Notes under the pieces: generated by a model
Seen by the model: the letters and a program-made list of their open reading frames with translations, nothing else
What the model was told of the DNA's origin: nothing
Databases searched by the model: none
Program-made: the position numbers and the translations under genes
In this document: piece after piece, positions 37,046 through 47,020 of the stretch
Numbering within the stretch: position 1 is the stretch's first letter
How the letters are laid out: every line of letters begins with the position of its first letter
NCBI GenBank assembly: GCA_031216445.1
Contig: CM062202.1
Coordinates: 17,480,001 to 17,544,000, forward strand
Direction: 5' to 3'
DNA: 64,000 bases
DNA from: Lateolabrax maculatus
Lineage: Eukaryota > Chordata > Actinopteri > Acropomatiformes > Lateolabracidae

Positions 37046-40000
37046 GGTTAAAAGAAATTTGGTTAATACAATTACAAATCAAATTAAATCCTTTTTGGAA
37101 CAATGCTCCATCACTTTCTTTCTCCAAGTGAGGAAATGGACTATTCGCTGTTTGTATAATCCGGTTGAAATTCATATACTTTTTTTTTTTAAGTGCTCCA
37201 ATCATTAAGATGTATGTCATGGAAAAGACAAAATAAAAACAAACTGAATGGTGTATGGTTTAAGTTGTGGATTGATTCACAATGTCAACTCATGCATTGA
37301 GTAACATTTCACCCTGAAAAGTTCCCGGTAGCTGACGGTAGCCTTTGAGCAACACAGTGAGCTCCACAACGGGAGCCCAAAGCGATAGCACAATAGCTTG
37401 ACAGCAATCACAGCTGGCCTTCCATAGGCAGACATAGACTTCCGTGTTGCAGATATAACTTATGATCCAAACATCTGAAAACTAAAAAACTTATATCTGG
37501 TTAAAACATTTAAATAAAACAATGATCTAAATTTATCATAAAATGATGGCTTAAAATTGGATAAAATGTCAGTTCAAGACATAGACCATGCCCATAATAA
37601 TATGGCCGAATAATGTTAACCAGTGATTGATTCAAACTGAATAATCTTGACCTATGGTAAAATATGGAGCACAAACACTTAGAGGTATAGAGGGATGAGA
37701 GAGTGTAAATAGATGCACGGTTTGAGCTATACCGCTTATCCTTGTCACATTTGCATATTTTGATTAAAAATATGCAGTCATGTACATTTCTAGGAGATAG
37801 CTGTTAAATATGAAGTTTTGCTACATTGCTGTTGCATTAAATTATTTCATGTAAACTAATGACAGACTGGAGGTGGAAACAGGTCATGAGATAACAAACC
37901 TTTGTGTACAAGCAAAGCTAGCAGGAGCTGTATTGGAACCGAAACAGCGGCAGACACGTGGAAACAATAGTATGCCACAGCCACAACTCTCAGCAACTCC
38001 ATTTTTACCTAAAAACAAAGGACAACAATGTAATGCAGCAGTTAGGGAGTGAGGTAGTTACTGCCCCTGTGTCAGAGAGAGTGGAGGGCCACATAGTCAA
38101 TTACAATCTGGTACACTGCGTTTGCCTGGAAGAAAATACTTGGCAAGGAAACACATTTGTATTTAAGCAAAAAAAGGACAATGTACAGCCATTCCCTTTT
38201 GTGTGTGCACCAGGCCGCAAGTGACTTTATCACTTTGTCTTTATTTTTTAACATTTTTTGTAATAGCTCTAACCTTGTTGGGAAGTGAGGGACAAATGTT
38301 GTGTGATTGCCTTGTTGCGCTGCATGTTTCTATGTTTGGCTCGAAGTGCCTCTAGGCATCAGCGGGCGGCTGCTTGGGAAGCCTGCCGGTCTGCCCAGAC
38401 CAGTTGAAAAGTAAAGGCAGGTGAGAGAAAAAACAAACTAAGAACAATCCTACAGTACAGCACAAACCAATAGATAAGGCTAGCATATGCACAAAATCCC
38501 AAAGACCCTATCTTCCCCTTGCTCCATTGTTTCTGTTCTCCCATTCATCCCTCTTTCCTCTTACTCATCTTTCCAGAGAAAAGAGCTGAGAGGCCCTTTT
38601 CATCTCTCAGCTCTTTTCTATGGAAGGAAGGAAAAAATGCACAGGAAATGAGTGGGAGGGAGAGGATACGTGAATGAGCGAAGGAAAGAATGGAAGAGAA
38701 GGCATTGGTGAGGACATGGCTAAAGGACAAGGTAATGGTAAAGTTAAAAGAATTGTTTTAGTATTCTGTTCACACAGAAACTATGTGTGTAACAGATGTG
38801 TTACCATGGGTTGGATCTGTTTCTGTGTTTCTATGTTTGTTTTGGTATCTAAATGTTTATATATTTTTTTTTTCCCGTGTGTGTGTTCCTATGTACACAT
38901 GCACGAGGACCTACAAATTATCTGTCAGAATTTGTTTGTTTATGAACAGAAGTCTTAAGTCCATATACGTGTGTGTGTGATGTGTTAAGGTGTGTGAACA
39001 CGCCCTTGGCTACTCCTAAAGCTGATTAAGAGGACAGGGTGTCTGACCTTGTTGTTCCAGACAGGGCTTCAGTGACAGAACAAGAGAGCAAAGAGCACAT
39101 CTATGTCCCCCTTGGTGTGCGGCAAGCCTGGGTTAGCCCACCGCGGCATGACCCATGTGCTGGGCGATCAGGCTTTAAGTGTCACTGCAGGGTAATTGGC
39201 CTGTCTGTCTTCGACACAACCAACACAGTTTTCTCCTTCACTGGGCCATGAGCGCATGTGTGAGGAAAGGAACATTTACTGTATGTGTTTGGTTTAATCG
39301 GTATCTTGCACATTATAAAAACTGTAATCAATGTATCACAAGAACACTGACACGGAGACATCAAAGAAATCAGAAAGTCAAAGAATGACATGCAGAAACA
39401 TGATCTGTACCATACTGAAACAATACTGTATAAGTGGCCTGGGGCATTAACTGTAAATTAAACGCACCTTACACATCTGATATTCTCTGATCCCCATTTA
39501 ATGTCAACATGTGACCTGGTGACCTCATGAGAAATAACTTGGCCTTTTGCGACCCCTCTTTATTCTCCACTCTTCTCCAAGTTAGACACAGGCTGAGCAT
39601 GGGATAATTGCTCATCTCTAAATGTGCCAGATTAGCTGACCCCATAAAACAATAGTGCCACAGAGCACTCAGAAAAGAATTAGAATCTCCAAATGAGTTT
39701 TTATTTTGGGTTACATCCATTAGTAATGAAGTGTGTTGTATGCCATGGCGACTGTGCCTGGGCCATGTCATTGGGTCATAATGAGGTCAGGCCTAACTAG
39801 ATCTCAAAGGGGAGAGAAAGGTGAAGACACGGAAGGGATATTGACGTCACGGTTCAGTGTAAGGACAAATCTGTCAACACTGACTCCTTTACTGAGAAAG
39901 AAGTAGACAGAGAGGGAGTAATGGAAACAGGAAGAAAGATGCCAACTAGTTTTGGTTGCATTAAGTTTCTAGTGAGAAGCCAGGTCAAGTTGACTTATTA

Positions 40001-40330
40001 CGATTGAAAAATTGCAACATATCTCTACTGTATGTCAGTCTGAGTAGGACATGACCTTTGATTTTAAACAGGCTGCACCCTATAAAAGGGGATTTATATG
40101 CCTATAGGACAAATCCTAGGATCTGCACTGCTGTGAAACTGACAGTGAGATTAATGCAACTTCAAGCATGATAGGTCAACAAACCATTTGTTCTACCAAT
40201 CCAACAGCTGACAGTAGGAGCACTCTTGACTGTTGGCACTAAACAATACATTAGTTAAATTAAGTTGATTTTTGAAAGTAACAGTTATGCTTTAAATGTT
40301 TTAAACTATTGCAGTAGGAGTCATCAAATT
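37046..40330. other. Unannotated intergenic sequence
   Basis: No exon is recognised. A near-perfect hairpin lies at 38573-38623 (listed separately). Positions 39010-39250 are GC-richer and non-repetitive and might be a conserved element. Confidence 0.45.
38573..38623. other. Long perfect inverted repeat / hairpin
   Basis: AGAAAAGAGCTGAGAG (38577-38592) is perfectly complementary to CTCTCAGCTCTTTTCT (38604-38619), with an 11-nt loop. After one mismatch, CCA/TGG pairs extend the stem. A 16-bp uninterrupted stem is unlikely by chance in 51 nt. It could be a microRNA-like fold, the trace of a palindromic insertion, or a regulatory palindrome. Transcription is unknown. Confidence 0.8.
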
Positions 40331-41586
40331 AACTGTTCAGTGGCAAAACCATAAGATGGTCCTTGTCCTTCATCTGTATGGTTGTGATGAACAGCCATGT
40401 CAGGTGCCTGTTAAGGCTGTTATTGTCCAAATAAGTGGGACACTCAGAAACTCTTTAGCTGACAGGGAGATCTCATATATCATTGTTGTTGATGGAGAAA
40501 GCAGCACTGGACTGTGGGCCACAACCATCCACAAAGATTTATGGTACAGTACAGTATGTGACATTACACCAACTCGTTGCCCTTTGTAGGGAGTAGGTCC
40601 CTTATTCCCCAGCCACTTAACAGAACCAGGTAATATGCAGCCCACTTCGCTGAGCTGAGCAGCGTCCTGGCACTGGACAACAGCCTTCCCCTTTAGTCTG
40701 GTGAAGTTTGCAAACCCAATATATGGGTTGTGACACAGAAGAGCTCTTACCACTCTGTCTCCACACACTCCCAGAGCTTGTTAAGTTTCAGGCAAAGAAC
40801 ATTGCCTTGAAGCTTGGAGGCACCCTCTAACAGGCAGTCCTGGTGGTGAGGGCTAACCACCAGTGGACTTCGTCACTTGGGGGGAGCTCTGCTTCCATTA
40901 TAAGGGGTGGGAGATGTTCTGTGTCGAATTACACAGTGGCACTGTAGATGCCAAAGCAGCATGGAGACATGTTGATCACCTGACTATATTATATTATATT
41001 ATATTTATTTATTTGCTAGCTAGCTAACCGGTTGAAAAGGTTTAGCTGAGAAAACATTTGTGAAATTGTAAGCCAAACATACACACAATGTATGCTACTG
41101 ATGTGAAAAAATTTGATTTCACTCCATGTTAAGTTTATATAAATGTGTAATTGCTCATGTTAAGAAACCTCCATGGAGTCATTGTTGGTAAAATTAAGAA
41201 AACAAGTATTGTTTTATTTCCCAAAGCATTGCTCTCTTATTTTACAACTGTGACTTAGGTCCAGAGGGATCATATCCTGCTCAATGGCAACATTTCAGAA
41301 ATTATTATTATCTGCTAATTGCTTTGTTGTGTATTTACCACAGTGGGCAATGGATGCTGCTGCTGCCTCTGCAGCTAAGTGGAATATCAGTGACATGCAA
41401 AATACTCCTGTTATAGTTGCATCAACTATAACACAGGAGTATTTTGCATGTCATTGATTTCTTTGTCATTACTCGCATGATTTACATATTAGGGTAATGA
41501 TTTAAAGCCTGACCAATGGTTTTGCCATTATCAGCAAACAAAAACTGCTGAGCAGGCCCAGTGTACCTCGATTTTGGATCCATATT
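40331..41586. other. Unclassified sequence at the edge of the transposon cluster
   Basis: This carries the two longest opposing non-repetitive frames in the region: plus 40356-40589 (77 codons) and minus 40400-40768 (122 codons). Neither shows a domain I recognise. It may be decayed transposon DNA. A short TATAT/TATTT tract lies at 40983-41015 and a long hairpin at 41391-41453. Confidence 0.4.
41391..41453. other. 63-nt near-perfect hairpin
   Basis: TGACATGCAAAATACTCCTGTTATAGTTG (41391-41419) is complementary to CAACTATAACACAGGAGTATTTTGCATGTCA (41423-41453). The only defect is a 2-nt bulge, and the apical loop is about 3 nt. The 29-bp stem is the strongest inverted repeat I found in the window. 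The tiny loop and near identity of the arms suggest a recent inverted duplication or a foldback element. A microRNA precursor is possible but would normally have a larger loop and more mismatches. Confidence 0.9.
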
Positions 41587-42010
41587 GCAAGGGGAAAAGC
41601 TCTAAGTGACTTTAAAAAAGGGTTCATTATTGGAGCATGAATGGCAGAAGCTTTAGTCCCAAGAATAGTTCAACTGGTCAACAGTGACTGAAGTCTGTAT
41701 TTAGATCTGTGGGAAGGACATCAGTAAATAGATTCAGACAATTTGATGACTGCGATGTTTGTGCATTAGTGCAATGTGTAAGCAGAAAACCTGAATAGCA
41801 ACTCTTCCTCAGGTGACCGAGAATGTCATTGCAGGACGAAATGAGACATTGTCAGCAACAAGAGAAACTACTGAGAGAGGTATATTATGGAGGGTTGGCC
41901 AGTGCATAAACCCCTTATTACAAAGACAAATCCACAGGGCATCAAATGGTGTCCCGTGTCACCATGGCACCCAACAACATTTCGGACATGTCAGAAATTC
42001 ATCTGAACAG
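41587..42010 (+). pseudogene. Tc1/mariner-like transposase N-terminal remnant
   Basis: From 41587 the translation reads ARGKALSDFKKGFIIGA, then a stop, then EALVPRIVQLVN. This is the first helix-turn-helix of a Tc1-like transposase. At 41813-41950 another frame reads VTENVIAGRNETLSA followed by GILWRVGQCINPLLQR, resembling the second helix-turn-helix and the start of the linker to the catalytic domain. Stops and shifts interrupt it and no DDE catalytic segment was identified, so it is inactive. The assignment is by motif shape only. Confidence 0.55.
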
Positions 42011-43278
42011 TTGGTCAGGCGCAGTTAATGGGTCCTCCCTTGCCCCAGAACAGACTTTTCTGTCGCGTACCTACGATACTGCTACAGACCTTAATCACCT
42101 TTGTGTAAGCGTGCTCTGATTCATCAGCCACCGATTGTTTTCAGCCGATATTCGTTCTAAATAGTGTGGTGGTCTCTCTAAAAGCCAATCAAAAGAGCCG
42201 ATCTGATAACGCAGAACATGCTAGTCAATTTCTATGTTTTCATTATAGTGTATAAACACCTGAAACTAAGAATCTTTGTGTTTTTGTCAGTTAAGAATGA
42301 GCCCTTCATATATACATACAAAGCAGGTTCTCTTCACTGGTTCTAGATAGGGCTTGTACCGTGTTTGCGGCAACCGCAGTAGGTTCTCCTACATGTTTTG
42401 AAAAGTAGGGCTGAGGAGAGGAGTATTCAGATGGTGATATATTGACATACTGGGAACATTAAAAGAACTTGACACTGAAAACATTTTAAGAATTTTAGGG
42501 CACAATGTTCTGCACAATGTTATCACCAAACATGTTTGAATGGTTTTTAAGAGAACATATCTGACCTTTTCAAGAATAACATTCTGAAAACAAAAAAACT
42601 TCCCGCCAAAAACATCACAAGAACATTGCGTGGTAATATTCTCTGATTGTTTTTAGAACGAAAAGCTGGGTTATTTCACACCATATGCCTCCAAGACCAT
42701 CAAAGATTACCATCAGCGATGTTCATCGGCTGGTACAAGCGCCAAGATCACCCCCGAGGAGCCAAATGGAGAAAGGCTTTGCGATGTATCTAGTTACATC
42801 GACTATGAAGGCATGTTAAACAACACTAGCTGGCAAGCTAGCTCTAGTAACTTACTTTGACAACTTGATATGCTGTTTGATCCTGTGTAAAATGTTTTAA
42901 TGACGCTCAGTTAAGTGAATGATGTCCAGTTTGCCACAGCTTCAAACAGAGACTCATTATGAGGGAAGGTGAGCGTCAGGACTACCTGTTACAGGTCCAT
43001 GAGAGAGTGAAACGCCTCATGACCTCAGAGTCAAAATAAAAAGTGTTCGTCGGTTGAAAGACTCAATCCGGTTCATTTCTGGGGTTTTGATGTGGCTAGG
43101 GTAAATTTAGGTGACCTGCGATTTAAGATTCAAATAAGCCTAACCAGCTGACGTTTTGCAACAGGTTACATTGTAACATCGACTGGTAGCCAGCTGGCTT
43201 TCATGAAAAGCCTGGTTGTAACAGCTTTGTTTAGTAAAATCTATGCAGGGTCTAATTATCTTTATGGTTCATTGGCCA
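42011..43278. other. Decayed repeat-rich sequence
   Basis: Positions 42108-42210 read, on the minus strand, GATCGGCTCTTTTGATTGGC...GAATATCGGCTGAAAACAATCGGTGG, like a fish ATCGGCCGAT-type repeat. Positions 42440-42660 are rich in GAACATT/AACATTCT words seen in another fish repeat. Positions 42660-42840 are open in one frame for about 60 codons, with no recognised domain. Confidence 0.4.
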
Positions 43279-43318
43279 GAGAAGAATTAAACATTGAGCC
43301 CCCTTCAGACTGATAGTT
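43279..43318 (+). mobile_element. 5' LTR stub
   Basis: AGAAGAATTAAACATTGAGCCCCCTTCAGACTGATAG differs at only a few positions from the beginning of the 3' LTR at about 45467-45503. The rest of the 5' LTR is missing and SINE sequence follows at once. It could be the remains of the upstream LTR or of a separate solo LTR of the same family. Confidence 0.6.
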
Positions 43319-43515
43319 CTACCCTTCAGTAATCGGAAGATTCCTGGTTCGATCCCCGGCTCCTCCAGAGAAAAGTGTCAAAGTGTCCTTGAGCAAGACA
43401 CTGAACCCCTAACTGCTCCTGATGAGCAGTTGGCACCTGGCACGGCAGCCTCTGCCATGAGTGTGTGAATGGGTGAATGAAGGCAGGTATTGTAAAGCAC
43501 TTTAAGTGGTCAGTT
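43312..43515 (+). repeat. tRNA-promoter SINE-like repeat, copy 1
   Basis: A GGTTCGATCC B-box-like motif lies at 43346-43355. It is followed by AAAGTGTCCTTGAGCAAGACACTGAACCCC, AGCCTCTGCCATGAGTGTGTGAATGGGTGAATGAA and TGTAAAGCACTTTAAGTGGTCAG. This is a common fish repeat organisation. The copy sits directly after the ERV 5' LTR stub, so it may have inserted into that LTR. Its A box is unclear. Confidence 0.7.
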
Positions 43516-43683
43516 TAAGTTTAAGTGAAATTATATGATAGAATTGTGTCCAGTGTGACCTTGTCAGTATGGGCCTCCTCCTCTGTTTGTTTGATCAGAA
43601 CTGTTGAGCCAGTACAGATATTACTAAAACATAACACCTCCCTGCCAAGGATTTCACAGTATCGTCTTTATCAAGAGTACTGA

Positions 43684-44160
43684 AACTCACTGCTCCACAC
43701 ATTACACTCAAGAGATGATCCATTCTTAACCGTGCTACTCAATCACCTGCAGAAGATGATGGTGACCCCCCCCCCCATAACTGTGGATGTTGTTTCATGT
43801 TCATCTAAACCTAGTCCAGATCTTTTAGAAATTCCTTTCTCTAACTCTGAACTTGTATCCTACACTGATGGCTCTGCTTATAGAGAAAATGGAGTGCCGT
43901 ACGCAGGGTATGCAATTTGTGATAACTTTTTTTATTATTGAAAGTGCCACCCTCAAGCTCTGCCCAAGTAGCTGAGTTGTATGCCCTGATGAGAGCCTGT
44001 CACCAAGCAAAAGGTAAAACTGTTACCATTTTCACAGACTCCAGATATACCATTAGATGCATTTTGCCGTTTTAAATCTGAAGCCCACACCAAATCCAAA
44101 GATCCTGTTTCACAAAGCAATGCATTGGCCGACCATGCCGCCAAGCAGCTGCCAAAATTG
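43684..44160 (+). pseudogene. ERV pol: RNase H domain remnant
   Basis: The first frame carries a YTDGSAYRENGVPYAGYAI motif with the first catalytic Asp at 43867-43869. After a frame change at the T run 43927-43933, a second frame carries AQVAELYALMRAC with the catalytic Glu, then TIFTDSRYT with the next catalytic Asp. Near 44105-44150 an NALADHAAKQ motif marks the end of the domain. The active-site residues are visible but are spread over different frames, so no functional enzyme is encoded. Most of the His-containing loop between TDSRY and ALADH appears shortened. Confidence 0.85.
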
Positions 44161-44219
44161 GTATTCCTGTCCATATAAAGCTCTGTCTTGCCTTACCTGC
44201 TAACAACCTTGCTTCTCCT

Positions 44220-44865
44220 AATGATGTGGCTCTCTTACAGGAGACCACTGATGTGAAAGAGCATAGTTTGTGGCTTTCCCATGGATGGAAATATGTAAAC
44301 AATTTGTGGGTCCACAATGACGGCCGCGTTGTGGGCTCCCGTGTCTCTGTACCCGTGGCTAGCACGCATGTCACATGGATTGTCATGTAAGCAAAGGGGG
44401 GGATGTGTCAGATAGTGTTGAAAGACTGGTGTGCTCCGGGATTTACATCCTATACACAAAATGAAAAACAGTACAGACAATGTCGACACATCCTTCCCCT
44501 CTGGGATTTTTTTTGAACTTTTGAATAAATTTTATTCATATGTCCAAGTATAATGTTGTATGTATAGATACGTTGTCTAAATGTATGTCTGGCCCGAAGC
44601 ATGGGCTTGAGAGAAGGCGGACTCTGTTTCCATAGCAAATGTCTGCTGAAAGACATTGTGCCAAGATTTGGTTTTCCACAGACCCTGCCACAACATCCAA
44701 TCAGGAGATTGGGTGTGCGTCAGAGAGCTCCAGCAGAAAAACACCCTGAAACCTTGCTGGTCCAAACTGCAACACATCCTGCTCACTGCCAACACAGCAG
44801 TCAAGTGTGAGGGTCATCCCACTTGGGTCCACACATCCCACTGTAAGAAGACGCCGCCTCCACCA
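44220..44865 (+). pseudogene. ERV pol: integrase remnant with core deletion
   Basis: At 44250-44390 the translation contains WKYVNNLWVHNDGRVVG, the segment before the N-terminal zinc-binding domain. A Cys-rich continuation runs to about 44490. At about 44640-44690 another frame reads LLKDIVPRFGFPQTL, from within the catalytic core just before the second catalytic Asp. It then jumps to IQSGDWVCVRELQQK and NTAVKCEGHPTWVHTSHCKK (44690-44850), the C-terminal SH3-like domain that ends pol. The segments holding most of the D-D-E catalytic triad are missing. Confidence 0.8.
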
Positions 44866-45440
44866 TGCACCAGAAGTCTACAGAATCCTTCTTCATCCTG
44901 TGGGTCCTCTTCCTCACCGGCTGCAGTGCAATAGAAGGTTGGCTGCATCCCTAGGAAGAACCTACTCCCCTGAAAGACAACGCAGGCACCGGAGTGCCAA
45001 AAGAAGCCGTACAACACCCACAACCATCCGAGGAGGAGACAAACAGCGCAGACATCAGAGTCCCAAACAAAGGCTGCTGCACACCCAATGCTGATTAAAG
45101 CAGGGAGAAATAACGTCAGTGAGAACAAACGAAAAGGCTGAGTGGGTTATACATGATAAACAGAGAAATCTACAGGTACCACAAATGGGACCTTTCGGAA
45201 TACAAACGGAAGACACCTAAAGCACATGAACCATGTCCCTCGGCAAACATGGTAGCTGTTAACAGCCCAAACCCTAAGAACTGTTATGTTTTTAGATTCA
45301 TCACACACAGTACAGGAGAAGGACTCCCACTGATGGTTTTTACTTCCTATGACACTTGACACATGTTACACTTAAATTCCACCTATGAACACTGTGCCTG
45401 TCCCAATCCAGACTGGGCTTGCTCCTGTAACAAATTTATA
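44865..45440 (+). pseudogene. ERV env remnant
   Basis: An ATG at 44865, overlapping the end of pol in another frame, begins a short hydrophobic leader (about 15 mostly apolar residues with LFLTGCSA at its end). This would fit an envelope signal peptide. The frame stops by about 44952. Later open stretches at 45153-45359 and 45360-45440 contain Cys-rich text such as CACPNPDWACSC and could be surface-unit debris. No fusion peptide, immunosuppressive-type segment or transmembrane anchor was found before the polypurine tract, so the transmembrane subunit is deleted or unrecognisable. Confidence 0.55.
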
Positions 45441-45457
45441 AAAAGAAAAAAAAAAAA

Positions 45458-45802
45458 TGTGGATTGAAGAAGAATAAACATTGAGCCCCCTTCAGACTTA
45501 TAGAGAATACACATTGGGGCCCCTCTGCAGACTTGCTTAATTGATTGAGTCTGGACCCCCTTCCCCTATGCTAAGTCTGGAGTTCCTTCCCCTGCAAGTC
45601 CAATAACAAATGTACTCTTCCTACCTTTTGTTTCCTGTTGTTCTTACGTCACTGCTTTGATCTTACTATATAAAACTATATCTCTGTCTTGACTCTGGGT
45701 CCACTCACCGGGTGCCGGCATGCTTGAATAAACTCACAACACTACAGCAAACCTCTAACCTGGACTTGGATTGATAGGTTAAGTGCAGATGTTGACGCTA
45801 CA
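45458..45802 (+). mobile_element. ERV 3' LTR (345 bp)
   Basis: It begins TGTGG directly after an A-rich polypurine tract (45441-45457) and ends ...GACGCTACA at 45802, giving TG...CA termini. Within it are two imperfect direct repeats (about 45473-45501 and 45506-45535, both ...ACATTGxGxCCCC(T)xCAGACTT), a TATATAAAA box at 45666-45674 and an AATAAA at 45727-45732. These place U3, R and U5 in the expected order. The start matches the 5' stub at 43279-43318. Confidence 0.8.
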
Positions 45803-46290
45803 TGTCCTTTTGTCATGTCTGGCTATGTTTTGGTTTTCTTTGCAAAAGAGGTCTTGATCTCAATGAGATGACCTGATTTTAAATCTTGAGGAGGCATGGT
45901 GTTCCTCCCTTCAACGAACTTCCACAGACTTGGCAAGGAGCACCGAAGCTGTTATGGAGGCTCGTGGCGGCCTGACTCCATTCTAAGCCAAACTCATGTT
46001 GGTTTTTTCTTTAATTTGTCAGCCATCTGTATGTTATGCTGTTTAACGTTCACTGTTTTACTCACACAATTTGAAAGTGAGTAAATTGAGACAAGTAATG
46101 AAGACTACTCAAGATTACCCACTGAATAAGCTTGAGTACTGGATGTCCTTAGATCACAGTATTCCAAACAATAAAGCAGAACTAGACTGTTTATACTCTG
46201 TTTTGGATGCCATTGATAACTAGACATGGTTAGATTATTCCCATACCTACTCCCTTAATCAGGCTGCTATAAGATGTCTCATTTTCTGTG
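45803..46290 (+). repeat. Decayed retroposon tail and transposase-like debris
   Basis: Positions 45828-45885 contain GCAAAAGAGGTCTTGATCTCAATGAGATGACCTG, a motif found just before the AATAAA tail of many fish LINE 3' ends. Positions 45930-45990 in one frame read STEAVMEARGGLTPF and then stop, which resembles the very C-terminus of a DNA transposase. Both calls are tentative. Confidence 0.4.
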
Positions 46291-46314
46291 TTGTATTGAG
46301 ATAGTGTCCTAAAT

Positions 46315-47020
46315 GTGACATTGTGTAACCACAATGTTGCACTGCTGTTCCACTACTCCTCACTAAACCTGGCTGCTGTACCCCCTGTCCTTAACTGCAC
46401 AGAAACAGCAGCGCTGGCACAAGCCAGGAAACCGGTTAAGTATGTGTTCACAACCAAACCACAGTTTAATGAGGATTTTCTTTGTGACAGGAGCTCATCT
46501 AGTATGTCGAATCAACGACCGCTGCAATGAGAGGGGACTGGCACTGGAGCCGGTTGCCATCCAGGAGTACTGCTAAGTAAAGAACACAAATTACTGGCCT
46601 TGTGGGTTTGTCATCCACCCAGATGCCCCCTTATGAGGTCATCTCCTGCGATCTGATATTTCACCCGACTAGGGGCCTACCCTTCGGACAGCTAGAAATT
46701 AAATACCCCAATGTAGAGCAATGTGGACAGTAGATACCTGAAAATGCAGAGTGGCACATTGAAATGAAAGTAAAGTACAGACCCACAGCTACTACACAGC
46801 TACTACTGACATGTGCAAGGCCAGCTCCTACTTACAGGGATGGAGTGGTCTGATTTAGCTGTTTTTGCAGAGAAGGAAACTCTCATACAATGCATCTACA
46901 GAGACTGCAAGGTGGCTACAACCATTAGGGAGAAGGGCAGTTTGACGATGGTTCCCTGTACACCACTTTTACCGCATTTAGATCTCCCACTGACTGATAG
47001 GAACTACATTTTTCTTTGAA
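46315..47020 (+). pseudogene. SWIM/YqaJ-recombinase-like pseudogene
   Basis: In order along the plus strand, a LCNHNVALLF motif (46324-46353) resembles the C-H end of a SWIM zinc finger. It is followed by AAVPPVLNCTETAALAQARK, a segment seen after SWIM in multicopy fish proteins. Then ALEPVAIQEYC and PCGFVIHPDAPL (46530-46640) and PFGQLEIKYPNV (about 46680-46715) give the E-x-K nuclease motif of the YqaJ fold. RYLKMQSGTLK and VQGQLLLTGMEW...LIQCIYRDCK (46813-46920) correspond to its closing helices. Stops and frameshifts break it at least five times. The family belongs to the phage-type exonuclease superfamily; in fish it is multicopy and probably transposon-associated, though that link is inference. 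Confidence 0.75.

Larger units (their letters stand above)
43279..45802 (+). mobile_element. Endogenous retrovirus remnant (gammaretrovirus-like)
   Basis: A plus-strand ERV in an advanced state of decay. It comprises a 5' LTR stub (43279-43318), pol RNase H (43684-44160), integrase pieces (44220-44865), an env start and fragment (44865-45440), a polypurine tract (45441-45457) and a 3' LTR (45458-45802). Gag, protease and reverse transcriptase are absent. A SINE occupies the space after the 5' stub. The order pol-env-PPT-LTR and the short pol/env overlap near 44865 fit simple retroviruses. RNase H and integrase C-terminal motifs are closest in look to gamma- or epsilon-like fish ERVs. No frame is intact. 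Confidence 0.8.

Noticed and set aside
43346..43357. Functional tRNA gene
   Set aside because: Only a B-box-like motif is present. No cloverleaf can be formed, and the downstream sequence is the SINE body.
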